Program-made: the position numbers and the translations under genes
The notes under the pieces: model-generated
Database searches by the model: none
What the model saw: the letters and a program-made list of their open reading frames with translations, nothing else
What the model was told of the DNA's origin: nothing
Source of the DNA: Anniella stebbinsi
Taxonomy: Eukaryota; Chordata; Lepidosauria; Squamata; Anniellidae
Direction: 5' to 3'
DNA length: 64,000 nt
Assembly: GCA_029215795.1 (NCBI GenBank)
Contig: JARDYH010000007.1
Span: 60,876,763-60,940,762 of the forward strand
Shown here: positions 41,373-53,215 of the stretch, piece by piece
Layout of the letters: each line of letters starts with the position of its first letter
Position numbering within the stretch: the stretch's first letter is position 1

Positions 41373-44300
41373 AACGGATGGACGCCATTTTGTGCCTGAT
41401 GGAGAGATTCAAAATAGTGACTATCGTCACTGTAAAAATATGATGATCTCAATTTTGTTTTTCTCATTCTATTCAAGTGGGACCTGCAACAAAATGTTGC
41501 AGCAAAGAGTTCTCTAATACATTGTTTCAGTTAGCCAGCCGGGTCTTCTTTCACCATACCCCATTCCATTCCATTCCACCTTCTGTCCAGTTCTCAGGTC
41601 TCTTCCCACAGAAGGGTGTCAATTGAGCATGCTCAGTTCTCACTGAGCTATTTGGGGAGTTTTCTTCATCTTGTTTCCACCCCCCCTTAAGAATACTTTC
41701 GTATTTTTGCAAACCTTGGGGTTCCCCCAAACCCATTGATATCCTCCTCTTTTGCATGAGTGGTGGGCATTCACCTCTGAACATCGTATACTGAGTGACT
41801 GATGTCTACATTGGCTCTACTATGCCGCTCCGGACCATTAATGGAATGTGTGAACGAAAGAAATACAGAAGCCCACTCATAAAATAACTTCAACTGTCAA
41901 CGCAAAAGTAGAGTTAAGGAACAAGTCAGCAAAGGGTATTGTCAGAACAGGCCTTCAGTGACTTGCCAAAGGCTATTGACAGAATCATTGGGAGCGCTGA
42001 AGGGAATCTAGCGCTGGATTTTCCCGTCCTTCCTGCCCTAAACGTTTCCCAGGCAGATTTCTTCACTTTTAAATAGCCCCTTCCATTCTTCACGCCCTCG
42101 ATTTGAGGAGGGTGATGGATTTGTGGGTTGTATACACACCACTGCGCCGATCGAGAACATGACATTTCACAGCTTTGTAGTCAGCACTGGCTGGAGGGGA
42201 AACTGTGAAGATGTGAACTTAAAGTGTTGGAAAAAGGGGGGACGTGGCTCCGTACTTATTTTTTAATTGCTCTTCCTTCAAACCCGTTTTTTCATTCTTC
42301 AGACACCCTCCCTGAGCTTCACCTGCCTTTTCGCTGAAAGCGAAATTTTGATCTGGAGTTGGTGAATGACAGAAACTAGCGTTGCCTTGAATGTACACAC
42401 TTTTTCTCCTTCCAGTGGAAATAAACAAACCATAAATTACCGTAGAGGGTAATTCCCGTGAGCCAGCGAGATTTAGGTTTTCAAACACAGTCAGATCTGC
42501 CAGAAAGGAAAGAGGAAATGTGGCTAAGGCTACAATCCCACGCGCACTTACCTAGGAGCAAGCTCCACCGAACTCATTGCTGCTTACTTCTGAGTAAAAA
42601 CACATGGGGTTGTGCTGTTATTGCAAGCTGATGCAGAACATAAGCCGGCTGTGGGTGAATAAGCAGCCATGATTCAGAACTCCATCCTATTGCCTTGAGT
42701 GACAGTGCCTGAGCTTTTCATTGGGGAACATGGCATTTAATTAGGCCAATTCCAGGTAAGAATAATAAGGGAGAATGATTGAGATCTGCATTGCAAAACA
42801 GGCCTCTCTCCCAAAGCTGCAGTGTCAACTTGCGGGGAAGCCAAAACATCTGCGTAACTCAAGGGACCGGTTTTGGACATTCCCTGCAGAAACCCTTCTC
42901 TTTCTCTTTCTTTTCATGGGCCAGTTGTTCCGCAAGTCAGTAATCCCCATCGTTGTTTTAAAAACAGTTTTAAGGCAGGCTAATGGGTTTGGCGTGGTTG
43001 CGTAGGCTGTTGCGATGCTTCGGCTTTTGTCTGGCGGCATTTCCCTGATGCAAAGCCAAGACAGCTCCTTTTGTCAAGGCAGATGACGCTCGCCACTCCG
43101 TTCCAATGCCAGATGCCATTTGGGCGACGTGTCTGCGTTCAAGAGCGTCTGACCTAGCCGTGGGATCTTGCCGGGTCACTTTCAGAGCGTGCTCCATCTC
43201 GCTTTTCTGTCTGGGCCGTCTCTTTTCAGAAGCACACAAAAGGGTCGAAGGCGTTCTGTGGGCAACACCCAGCCGGCCAACCCCCCCTTCCCCCTCCCCA
43301 GCAGCCGCAACAACAAAACCCCAACCATCCGCAACAGCAAACATGTCCGGCTTCTTCCTCGTGGAGCCGGCTTCGTTGAGCAAGAAGTGTTTGTTTAAAG
43401 TGCCAATAGGAAGAAAAACAGAAGCAAAACACCCGAAGACGGATGAGTGGCTGGGGAATAACACAGTCTCCACTTCTGCAAACGGCTGATTCATTCGGCA
43501 AACATTCCCTCTGATAGCTGAGCTCATTGATATGCCTTCCCAAGCTGGCCTGTTGTGACCCTTTGCACCTGCTTGTTGAAGCTTGCAAGAGGTGGCTGCA
43601 CTGTGGCTTGGAAGGGGGTGGGGAAGTGTTTCCACCTTCTTTGAATGGAAGGTGGAACTAAGAAGACAAGAGCAGGAAACAAAGCCCTGCTGGAGTGAAC
43701 CAAAGAATCTGGAGCCCAGCGTTGTTTAGGAGCTAAACAAGCCAGTGGTTAACTATGTCCTGTTGTTGGTTTAACTCTGGGTTGTTTAGCCCTTGAACAA
43801 CCCAGCACTCTGGGTTCAGATGACATGCTAAGCAACTGATGCTTGCATGGGTTGCTCAGTGGGTTGGGGCCGCTTTCTCCCATTTGTGCACGACAGCTTC
43901 TGGGTTGTTTAATCCATGGGCTGTTGTGTCCTACAAACTGGCCCAGGCAGACACAGGCTTCTCCTCTGAGCTTTACCCAGCATGGAGATGCAGTGATTGG
44001 GAAACCCTATTGATTTTCTCCCAGCTAATACAGCCGTTAAAAACATAAGGCTCTGCCCATGTCCAGCTCCTTTTACAAAGACTTCCTTTCATGGCTCTGA
44101 CCCCTTCCTCAGAACCGATTGCATTTAATTATTTCCAGGTGAAGGTGTAAAGTTTCCACTTTCCTGGGAACTGCAGAGATTTGCATCTTTTCTAAACAAG
44201 CGATTTATAGCACGGTTGTGATTGGGCACTCACGTTTTTTTTGTGGGTCCATTACATGATGTCATTCACAGCCAGGGCATCTCCCGCGCTATCCCCTGGA

Positions 44301-45090
44301 AACCGTGCATTTGGAAAAACCACAGATAACGTGGTAATATCTGGAAAAAGTGGGATCTCTCTGCCATTAGATGGCGGCGTCTCATTAAGACACAATGGGG
44401 CCTTTCCAAGAAGGGAACAAATCACATGATCGCATGTGAAAGAGTATGTTGCTATGATGGGATTACCGCGAGGAGGAAAGCCTCGGTAAAGTGCGGGATT
44501 TTTCCCGAGTGTAGAGAAGCTCATGGATTCCAAAGAAAAACGACTGAACTGGGGTTACGTTAAGAATGGCTCCTTGTTATGGGCGAAGTCCGAGCCAGAA
44601 GTTGTACCTCAGCTCCTGGATCATAAACAGTACACTTGGCAGCAGTGAAAATGAAGCCGTCTTTGGCCATCATAAGCGTTTGACGTGCAAGAGGGCAAGC
44701 CATGGATCTGAGTCAGCGGCCGATCACCGGATTTCCCGAGGCTGTTCCTCAACAGCCATCCCCACCAGTTGTGCTTGAGACCGCCAACAAGAGTGTTGTG
44801 GTTTGGATGCCTCTGTGCACCATCACGTTAGTCACACTCCAATGTACGCTTTCTGAGGCAGTGGAGAAACCAGCTGATACGGTACAGGGGCAGAGGGTGT
44901 GAGTTTAGAGCTGCCACCTGCCTTGTTCAGAACATCACCCAGTTCAGAACTCATCTAGCAATGGCCGTGCTTCCAAAGAAAGACCTCCGAGCTTTAACAA
45001 CCAGGCACTGAGTGCTTCCAGACGAGGGATTTATGGTGCCGTCCGTTGCCCTTCCTCATTCATGGAATTTTACAGGGGGATTAGACATTG
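41373..45090. other. FAM83G intron 2, mostly unrecognised
   Basis: No exon or clear repeat family over most of it. Exceptions are (CCATT)-like units near 41560-41580 and a weak GTTGTTTAGC/GGTTGTTTA-type palindromic repeat at 43700-43960. Frames near 43000-43630 are open on both strands but match nothing recognised. Confidence 0.35.
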
Positions 45091-45101
45091 AAGACATCTT
45101 C

Positions 45102-45189
45102 TAGTCATAACCCTGCTGTGTTTTTCCACTGCTTCTCTCCCTCTCTCTCTCTCTCCCTCCAGTGGAAAAACACAGCAGGGTTATGACTA
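45102..45189. repeat. Perfect 30 bp inverted repeat around a CT-rich loop
   Basis: Bases 45102-45131 and 45160-45189 are exact reverse complements over 30 bp (arm starts TAGTCATAACCCTGCTGTG). The 28 bp spacer is a CT-rich tract. The right arm abuts an L2-type LINE 3' end fragment beginning near 45190. Confidence 0.95.
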
Positions 45190-45245
45190 TATATATTTCT
45201 GTACTGCCCAACATCTGAAGCTCTCTGGGCTGTTCACACCAAAGG
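45190..45245 (-). mobile_element. L2-type LINE 3' terminus remnant
   Basis: TATTTCTGTACTGCCCAACATCTGAAGCTCTCTGGG is the reversed end of the L2-like 3' UTR (normally CCCAGAGAGCTTCGGCTAT). Confidence 0.6.
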
Positions 45246-45756
45246 GCTTTTGAGATCCTGCTTGGGATTGATCAAACTCTTTCAAGCATATCTTCACGTG
45301 CATGAGAGCTAAAAACTTGTGCATATACTTTTGTTTGAAAAGGAAGCTTAAGATTGTCTGGACCTTGAATTTAGTGCTCAAGTCCAGCAGATTTCCTGGC
45401 AATACCTTCCAGGGCTGTTGCAACTTGCAAGGTTTGCTGGGAATGTATGTGAAGCTCTTAAATATGTATTCATTTTGAGCATCTGGGCAGAGCTGGCTTT
45501 GGAGGGGCTCTGCATACAAACCCAGAATTCTTCTGCATGGATATAATTGGATGGAGAGTTCTGCCATCTTGTGCAAAGGCCACAGAATTTGGGAAAGCTG
45601 TGATTAATGTGGAAGGAGAAGCTAATTACACTGTGGCTTACAAAAAAGCAACCTTGGTCCCAAGAGATCTGCTTGCTTGCTTGCTTGCTTGTTTCTTTCC
45701 TTTCTTGTTTACAACAATCCAATGGGACTACTCTTTGGGATTGGGGCTAGCATTAC

Positions 45757-45924
45757 CTTTAGGTGGCCGGCGTGCATTTGTGCTCGCTCGCACATCTGGA
45801 GGAAATATTTCAGGTTGGTCTCGCCCACAATGATGTAGATGGCCACCTTGCGCTTGAAGCCCGCATCCAGCAGATCCTTGAAGATGTCGACATCGGTGAA
45901 CATATCCATCACCACGGCAACTAC
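45757..45924 (-). CDS. FAM83G: FAM83G coding exon 2 (DUF1669 core)
   Basis: The exon encodes residues 161-216: VVAVVMDMFTDVDIFKDLLD, then GFKRKVAIYIIVGETNLKYF, ending MHAGHLK. The MDMFTDVDIF motif is the hallmark of FAM83 DUF1669. The acceptor is ccctccgcag|GTA and the donor AAAG|gtaatg, phase 0 at both ends. A dispersed non-autonomous repeat starts about 60-80 bp upstream of the acceptor. Confidence 0.95.
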
Positions 45925-45999
45925 CTGCGGAGGGGGGAAACGGAAGGAGGCATTAGAGGTGGGAGTTAAAGTGGGCCGGGGGGGTCGGACCTCTTCCAA

Positions 46000-46240
46000 C
46001 CTCAGGGCCGGATGCCATTTGAGGGCAGCTCTTGGGGGCCACAGGTGGGCGGGGCCAAAATTCCAAAAATACCAGTATATTGTAATTTAAAGCTCCAACT
46101 GCCAGTATCTAAGGTTCAGGAGAGGCCTCTCAGCCTTTCAACGTCAGTGCCCCACCCAACGGCTGGCGGTTGGGTGGAACTAGCTGAAGGAACCCTGGCC
46201 CTCTGGGGAACCTAGGTGGGCAGGATTTGGCCGTAGCCCT
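46000..46240. mobile_element. Dispersed non-autonomous repeat
   Basis: AGGGCCGGATGCCATTTGAG, then GGGGGCCACAGGTGGGCGGG and CTCCAACTGCCAGTATCTAAGG match, in order, the repeat at 52590-52870 (GGGCCGGATTTCATTTCATG, GGGGCCGCATCC, CTCTTACTGCCACTAACTAAG). The family is not named. It lies about 75 bp upstream of FAM83G exon 2. Confidence 0.6.
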
Positions 46241-46477
46241 GAGCTTCAGTACTCCTGGCCCAAGGGGAGCTGAGGAAGAGTGCGTCATGACCTCCCCCTC
46301 ACGCTGGGCCTGGAGTGCTGTTTTTGCCTTGACAGTGGTTGGTTTCTCCCGCTCAGTTCTATCTCTGGAAGTCGGACGGCCAAAACGGATCTCCTTTTCT
46401 TAAAAGCAGACGCAGAGGTGTTTGGTTTGGGGCAGAGAGAGGCAGGGTGGGGGAGGGAATTCATCTAGGGTAGGGGA

Positions 46478-46860
46478 GGACAACCTCTGGCCCTTCAGAA
46501 GTTGTTGGGCACCAGTAGAACCTCAGAAGAGCCCTGCTGGATCAGACCAAGGGTCCACCTAGTCCATCATTCTCTTTACATGGTGGCCATCCAGCTGCCC
46601 ACAGGCAACCACAAGCAGGACATGAGTGCAGCAGCACCCTCCCACCCATGTTCCCCAGCAACTGGTGTACATAGGCATACTGACGCTAATACTGGAGGTA
46701 GCCTATCAGCCGACAGAACTAGTGGCCAGTGATAGTCTTCTCCTCCATGATAGCCTTATACTCCAAATGCTGTCAGCTCTCACTCAGACTAGCTAGTGGG
46801 CAGGGATTGTGGGAGTTTTAGTCTGTCAACATCTGGAGAGCCACAGGTTGCCTGCCTTTG
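46478..46860. mobile_element. Palindromic MITE-like repeat split by a SINE-like repeat
   Basis: The left part CCTCTGGCCCTTCAGAAGTTGTTGG (to about 46515) and the right part ending GTCAACATCTGGAGAGCCACAGG (46745-46860) are the two halves of the short palindromic family. The interruption at about 46527-46770 is a reverse-oriented copy of the interspersed SINE-like repeat (GCTGGATCAGACCAAGGG). Confidence 0.65.
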
Positions 46861-47024
46861 ATCTACGGGGGAGGAAACCTAGTGCGCTCCAAATGTTTTG
46901 AACCAGAACTCCTACAGCCCCTGACCATTGGCTATGCTGGCTGTCTTTTTGCCCTTCAAACATTCGTGGGCCATCAGATGAATTTTCAGCCAGCTGATAC
47001 TTTGAACCAGGGACTTCCAAGCTT

Positions 47025-47222
47025 ACACAGGAAGCTGCCTTCTACTGAGTCAGACCATGCGTCCATCTAGCCCTGCATGGTCAACACTGACCACCAGCCA
47101 TGACTTTCCAGGGTTCCAGGCAGTATTCCTTCCTAGCCTGACCAGGAGATGCTGCCAAGGGTTGAACCTGGGACCTTCTGGATGCAAAGCAGGGGCTCTG
47201 CCCCTCAGCTACGGCTTCTCCG
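47025..47222 (-). mobile_element. Sauria-type SINE, near full length
   Basis: On the plus strand: CAGGAAGCTGCCTTCTACTG, GTCCATCTAGCCCTGCATGG, GGGTTGAACCTGGGACCTTC (reversed B box) and CCCCTCAGCTACGG (reversed A box). A well-preserved copy. Confidence 0.88.
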
Positions 47223-47984
47223 CTCCGCTTTTCTACTGTGTCAGCACGCAACGGTTGATAAGCTGTAAACATCACGGCAAAAGAGGGGTGCCGTGTTGTG
47301 GGTCCAGAAGCAAGTGGCATGCCAGGTGAGTTCTAGAGTCTAGGCTGGGGTGGGCACGGTGCCTCCTGAGAGATGCCGTCAACCCATTGTTGACTGAGGT
47401 GGCCGAGCCCTTAGCAACCAGGCTACATCGAAGGAGTTCCAACTTGTTGTAACTGAACCTCCGTTGTTTGCAAAAAATACTCTCGATTTTTTTTTTTTGC
47501 AAATCGGGCTTGGGGAAGCTTGCAGCTTTTGTGTCTTGCCTGTTTGTGCTACATTCCCCACCCCCCTTCCAAATTGGTGTCAATATCTGTGGTTGATAAG
47601 ATTTTGCAATCGCTTAAGGTTGCAACATACAAGCACATGCTTTGGCAATGCATGTGGCCGCAGACCCTCCCATCTGTGGAATACTGAAAGCATCCTTGCA
47701 GGATTTGTCCAGGGTGGTGGTGGTGTCTTTTACCCAGCCTCCAGTTTCCAACAGAGGCCAGCTGGCTGTCTCTGGGGAGCTCATAAGCAGGGCATATGAT
47801 ATCGACCTCCTTTTTTTCCTGTAGTTTGGTAATCAAAGATATGGTGCCTTTGAACAAGGATGTCCCATGTAGCTATCCTGGCTAAGGACATAAGAAGGGG
47901 ATGGCTGGATCAGACCAAGCTTTCTGGGACATGCTCGGAGTCTTGGTCCAAAACACCTGGAGGGCACCAGGTTGGGGAAGGTTA

Positions 47985-48075
47985 CTGTATATGGTTCTTC
48001 TCTCCCTCCCAATTTTACTCTCAAAACAACCCTGTGGAGTAGGCTATTCAGAGAGAGAGACACACACAGAGAATG
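47985..48075 (-). mobile_element. MIR/CORE-like SINE fragment
   Basis: TTTTACTCTCAAAACAACCCTGTGGAGTAGG is the reversed core of the CORE-like SINE family. Confidence 0.5.
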
Positions 48076-48099
48076 ACCCAATTTCATCCGCTAAGTGTT

Positions 48100-48183
48100 A
48101 CATACTAATAGTTTTAACTTTTGTGAACCGCCCAGAGAGCTTGAGCTATTGGGCAGTATAGAAATTAAATAAATGAATAAATA
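48100..48183 (+). mobile_element. L2-type LINE 3' end
   Basis: AACCGCCCAGAGAGCTTGAG then CTATTGGGCAGTATAGAAAT and (AAATAAATG)n, the standard end of the L2-like family. Confidence 0.75.
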
Positions 48184-48367
48184 ATGTCCAAACAGGATTT
48201 TTAACCTGGGTCTCCCCTGTCTTTCAAGTACCCTATGCAAACATTTCTGATGCTTCTGCACATGATGATTCTTCCTCCTTTGCTTGCTTTTGATTATGTT
48301 TGTTGCAATTGTGGATTTGCAACTTAAGAACTTTGTGCTCCATTGCGCCAGTGATTTTGTGCACTCT

Positions 48368-48955
48368 CGCCATGCCTGGTGTGCAGATTTGCAGCATGGT
48401 ACTCACATGACGCCGTGCCTGTCCTGCTGACACCCTGCCTCTTCCCCAGCCTTTTCTGTTTTTCCCTAGAACGCCTGAAGTCTGGATTATTTTCCCTAAG
48501 CGCGTTTAATGCGCCCTAAGCCTCCATGTAGTTTTAAAGGAACTGGGGGCTTGAATGGATTGCATCAGATCCTGGCAGGGAAAAACGATCTCTCCCAGCA
48601 GCCGGCTCCAAGCCTCAATAAAAAAACGAAACCTTGGATCCTAGGCTTGAAAGCATTTTTTAAAAAATGTACAACACCTGAATCTTTGCAGAGACAGGAT
48701 TGTACTCCCTCAATGCCCCCAAAGAGCCTGACTAAAGGGTCCTTCTATTTTTGCCTGGCAAAAAGGCGGTCTGGTTGAAATGCTCATCTGCCAGGACCTG
48801 ACTGGAGGGAGGGAGGGGTGGGGTGGGGTGGAGTGGAAGAGTGAAGGAGCGAAAGAGCAGGTGAAAGGGATCATAAGCTTGACGCTCTTCTGCATCAGAG
48901 ATAAAAAAAAAAACATGGAGGCAAACCAGGGGGGGAAATTAGGTGTGATGGAGGT
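48368..48955 (+). repeat. Long direct repeat, copy B
   Basis: This is the second copy of the repeat at 39672-40300, about 8.6 kb to the right and in the same orientation. Identity by eye is high but not perfect, with small indels: copy A has an extra block around GCATGTGCTGTGATGGGAGT. The copies share GCCATGCCTGGTGTGCAGAT at the start and TTAGGTGTGATGGAG at the end. Confidence 0.75.
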
Positions 48956-49519
48956 CTTTGTGTGATGTTCATCCCTTGACAACGAATTTTAAACGTGTTA
49001 GAAATTGTCGTTTGGCTGGGGAAAACAGTGGCCTTAATTTGCTGGCTGCTGTTCTCCTTCCGTCCACTGCCATGCCAGGTACATTGACTTGGAAATAAGT
49101 GTCCTTGAAATCCATGGGCTTTATCAGCACTTAACTTTCGGCCTAATCCTGCCCGAGAGTTTTATTGCACCTTCTCCTAACGCATTCCTTTTATGTTTTT
49201 TAAAAATCATCCTTATGATATTGTACACAGAGCCTTTCATTCCAAGAAATCAAAGGTGCTCTGTGTGCCAACCATTAATTAACTTAACATTCCTTCCTCT
49301 CTGTGGGAGGTAGAGATGCAGCCGCGTGGCCTACATTTGACAGATTGGGAAACTGAGGCACTCAACCAAGACTAAGTGGCTTGTGTAGATGCTGTCAAGC
49401 CAAGCTGCTAAATGCAGATCTCTGTATTTTGCTGCCTCTTCCCATCTTTGTATTGTTGTGTCAGGCAATTTTCTAGCTGTCACAGGTCACAGCTCTTTAA
49501 TTATATCTATTATATTAAC

Positions 49520-49612
49520 CTTAATCATCATCTGTAGCCTCTATGTATCTGTAAACCTCCCAGAGAGCTTTGGCTATTGGGCGGCACAGAAATGGAACAA
49601 ATAAATAGATGT
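49520..49612 (+). mobile_element. L2-type LINE 3' end
   Basis: AACCTCCCAGAGAGCTTTGG then CTATTGGGCGGCACAGAAAT, ending in AAATAAATAG. Confidence 0.75.
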
Positions 49613-50084
49613 AACTCATTGTGAAGAATTGAACGATGGATGCAACTCTGTGATGGCCACCCACTTGGATGGCTCGAAAAGGGGGATTAGATGAATCCGT
49701 GGAGGAGAAGGCTGCTATGGTGCCACCAGACTTTGGGTACTATGCACAGTTGTGAGCACCGTGCCTCAAAAAGGCTATTGTAGAGCTGTTGCAGAAAAGA
49801 GCAAGCAACATGATCAAGGGGCTAGGAGCAACATGGAATAAGCCGGAGGAACATGATAGAGGTGTGTCAAGCCAGGCATGGTGTGGAGAAAGTGGACAGG
49901 GAGACCTTTTCCTCCTTCTCCCATAATACTTGAACCCAATGGGGTCATATCCCATGAAGCTGAATGGTGGGAGATTCAGGACAGATCAAAGGACGTCCTT
50001 CTTCACACAGCACAGAGTTAAACGCTCGAATTCACGACCATAAGATGTTGTCACGGCCACTAGTTTGGATTGAAAGGGGATTGG

Positions 50085-50245
50085 CTAATAGTCCTGGTGG
50101 CTGTTTCTACTCTGGTATCGGGGGCAGTACCAGTCACTGGAGAGCACGGATGGGAGGGTGCTGGTGGGCATTTCGTTGGCCACTATAGAAACACAATGCT
50201 GGATGAGAGAGGACTTTGGTTTGATCCAGCATGGCTCTTCTTAGG
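50085..50245 (+). mobile_element. Lizard interspersed SINE-like repeat, forward
   Basis: ACCAGTCACTGGAGAGCACG, GGGAGGGTGCTGGTGGGC, then CAATGCTGGATGAGAGAGGA and TTTGATCCAGCATGGCTC: a forward copy of the family seen reversed at 23655. Confidence 0.65.
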
Positions 50246-50365
50246 GGATGTTTGTCAATAATTTTATGAGAAGAATTTAAAGGGCAGTTTTTGAAGGTCC
50301 AGTCCCTGTGGGTTAAAACTTAAATTATTTCCAGGATTCTTCCAGTCTGTTTATTTCGGCCTTCC

Positions 50366-50464
50366 ACAAGCCTGGTTCCCTCCAAATATTTTGGTCTCCT
50401 GGCTGGGCCTGATGGGTGTTGAGGGCCAAAACATCAGTAGGGCACCAGGTTGGGGAAGGCCGTT
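50366..50464. mobile_element. Short palindromic MITE-like repeat
   Basis: GCCTGGTTCCCTCCAAATATTTTGG, and the complementary CCAAAACATCAGTAGGGCACCAGG then GGGGAAGGC, form the two ends. Confidence 0.65.
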
Positions 50465-50544
50465 CTATCTCATAGAATCCCTCCCATGAGTGGCTTCGGG
50501 TACCATTTCTCAGCTGTCCCCATTTTCTAGCTAGTTCAGGACAT

Positions 50545-50730
50545 AAAGAGGAGCCCTGTGGGATCAGACCAAGGCGGACCTGTCAACTTCAGCATCCTGT
50601 TCCCTACCGTGACCAATCAGATGCCTCTAGGAATCTCATAAGCCAATAGCCCTCCCTTGTGATTGGCCCTTGGACTCTGGTATACAGAATAGATTGCCCC
50701 TGAATGTGGAAGCTCTCCCTTCAATGAGGT
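50545..50730 (-). mobile_element. Lizard interspersed SINE-like repeat
   Basis: GTGGGATCAGACCAAGGCGG, then ACCAATCAGATGCCTCTAGG and TGAATGTGGAAGCTCTCCC: a reverse-oriented diverged subfamily of the family at 23655. Confidence 0.55.
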
Positions 50731-50779
50731 TGCTGCAGGGAAGGCGCCAAGGGTCGGCGTGGGCAGGCACTCGCCAGGA

Positions 50780-51015
50780 GCCCATTGACAAGAGTCCCCT
50801 GGACCTGCTCTTCCTCTCCCCCATTGCAACCTGCTTCTTCACCTGCTTCTTGCTCTGGTCCAGTCAATGGTGGCGGTGAGAAGGAGGGGCAGGAGACACC
50901 GCGGCCTCCTTGCTCCCTGGTTCTCTGCTTGTCAAGCAAGCCAATGGGAGCCATGATAAGAAAGAGGGGGAGGAGCAAGAGCAGCTGATGATCACGGTGG
51001 TGAGAAGGTGGACTT
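50780..51015. repeat. Dispersed repeat, inverted partner of 62565-62820
   Basis: CCATTGCAACCTGCTTCTTC, CTGCTTCTTGCTCTGGTCCAG, then GCGGCCTCCTTGCTCCC and GAGCAAGAGCAGCTGATGATC are matched by their reverse complements at 62565-62820. A related fragment lies at 57250-57400. Confidence 0.65.
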
Positions 51016-52484
51016 ATGATGGGAGGGGCCCCATGCAGGGTGACTTGCTGAAGGCCCCTCCAAAACCTGGAGCCAGCAATGGAGAGTTCACGGCTCGGGA
51101 GAGGAGGGTGTTGCAGCTTTGATGAAAGGTTGCAGCGCATGAATGTTTGGAGACAGGCCTTGTGGTCAGCAACAGGATTAACCTGAGGCTAGGCTGTACC
51201 AACCCAGCTAGATCAACAGTTTCGTGCATTTGCTGCTAAGGCAGTTCTGTTTGCTTGGAGGCTCTGGCGGTTCTGGCTGCTGGGATGACTGGCCCTTTGC
51301 CTTTGAGGTGGCACTAAAGTGACCTTTAAAGATTTCCCTTCAAAGGGCTGGTCTTCCTTTCTTTCCTTTTGAGTCAGGAATTGTTTTTCAGCATTTCTCT
51401 GGCTAACTTGGAAAATATTGTGGGTTGCAAACTCTGCGCTTAAAAAAAACAAGAAAGGAAAGAAAATCTATCCATGCTAACTAGAATTAGCATGCCAGCA
51501 AGAGCACAATAATTCACATTCTGCATAAATCATGGTGTATAATGAAACACGAAAAGACACTCAAAATAACAGGTTCACACACACACTGCAGCCGCCAAAT
51601 CAATATTTCCCATTAAAACGGGTGATCAATTATAAAATGGCTTCCAGACCTTAGTCATGTCTTCAACCCCTATCTAAAAATGGGAAAAGGAGGAGTTTGA
51701 TCCCTCACCCCAAGTAAAACATTTTGCAGCTGTGGGGCCACCACCAAGAAGCCCCTCATTGGTAGTACCTGCCAATTTGGGTATCTACAAAAGATTTGGC
51801 TCGCATTCTACCATGCATGCCACATGCCCCTTTTCATTTCCTGAATATAAAAAGAAGTCTACCTATTTCCCACGATCAGATCTCGTTTCTCCTAGCTGAA
51901 GCTTGTCTGTCTCAGGTACAGCCCCCCGCTCTTGCTCTTTTCTTCCTTGAGTACAAAATGCTGGCTGGGTATTCAGAGTATGCTGTTGGGCTGCATTTTT
52001 GAATGGATTAGGTGATTAGAAACAAGGGAAGATTAATATATGGCTGCGGTTTAGTTTCCTTCCAGGCTGTTTATGGAACACTTGGAAGATGATGAAGAAG
52101 GAATAATGGTCCTCAATTTCTTTTAAAATCAGTGTGCATAAAGTGTCGGATAACTTCAGTCCTGGGAGAAACTGGGCGTTAAACCACCGTGTCTCTCACC
52201 TTCTTAAAAGAGGCCTTGGTCTGCTGCGCATCCAGAAACACACAATTAGATTTGAGAGAAAGCCACAGGTAGGAGCACAGTTAACGTTGGCTAATCACAT
52301 GCTTTTTTCTCCCCATCCTTTCATCTCTAGGCTGCCAAGCACTTTTGCATCCTGTAATTACTTAACTGAGATTTGCAGGGTGTTTATTTTTATTTTTTTG
52401 ACAAGGTAGAAAAAGCAAATTGACAGTGCCAGAGAAAAGGAACCCAAAGAAATCAAATGGAAAACCATCTCCTAAGCCATCTTC

Positions 52485-52590
52485 CCCAACCTGGTGTCCT
52501 CCAGAGGTGTTGGACTACAACTTCTATTATCCCCAGCCCTGGCTCTGGAGGGCAGCAGCTTGGGAGAAGCCTGTCCTAGGCTGTTGGTTT
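52485..52590. mobile_element. Short palindromic MITE-like repeat, partial
   Basis: CATCTTCCCCAACCTGGTGTCCTCCAGAGGTGTTGGACTACAACTTC, then GGAGGGCAGCAGCTTGGGAGAAGCC. The inner part of the second arm is deleted. Confidence 0.6.
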
Positions 52591-52870
52591 TAGGCAGGGG
52601 TGCAGAACGTCTTAAAGCCCGAGGGCCGGATTTCATTTCATGGAAGCTCTCAGGGGCCGCATCCTGGGGATGGGTGGAGCCAAAATCAGAAGCGGGAGGG
52701 GCTGAAATACTGAATTATTTCATCTTAAAGCTCTTACTGCCACTAACTAAGCCTTAGGAGAGGCATTTCAAGCTTGAAGAAGGAGGCAGGGGCCGTACAA
52801 AAGCCAGTAAAGCACTGAACTATTGGTGGTTGGGATGCCTAAAGGGCCATATTTGGCTTAATTTGGCCTG
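52591..52870. mobile_element. Dispersed non-autonomous repeat
   Basis: AGGGGTGCAGAACGTCTTAA, GAGGGCCGGATTTCATTTCA, then GGGATGCCTAAAGGGCCATA. Shares ordered blocks with 46000-46240 and 16720-16815. Confidence 0.6.
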
Positions 52871-53023
52871 AGGTTTCAGGTTATTAAGAAGCAGCTGGTG
52901 CCATGAGAATGCCACCTTTCAAAGGGTCTGGGATGGTACAGAGCTTGCCAGTTGTTGGTCGAATCTACCTATCTGTCTGCAGCTTGGGGGAATGGTGGTC
53001 CAGACCCTTTTGGCATCAGTACA

Positions 53024-53215
53024 CAGGAAAATAGGAAGCTGCCTTCTGCTGAGCCAGACTCTGGCTCCATCTAGCCCAGTATTGTCAGCACTGACTGGCA
53101 GCCATGGCTCTCCAAGTTTTCAGGCAGGAGTTTTTCCAGCCCTACCTGGAGATGCCGCCGAGGATTGAACCTGCCTGCCAAGCACCTGCTCTCTACCATG
53201 GAGCCACGGCCCCTC
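53024..53215 (-). mobile_element. Sauria-type SINE, near full length
   Basis: On the plus strand: AGGAAGCTGCCTTCTGCTGAGCC, ATCTAGCCCAGTATTGTCAG, CCCTACCTGGAGATGCCGCCGAGGATTGAACC and CTACCATGGAGCCACGGCCC. A typical reversed Sauria SINE with a small deletion between the B and A boxes. Confidence 0.88.

Noticed and set aside
43000..43635. Overlapping open frames on both strands (221 and 127 codons)
   Set aside because: GC-rich intron sequence with frames open in several directions. No homology or splice logic was recognised.
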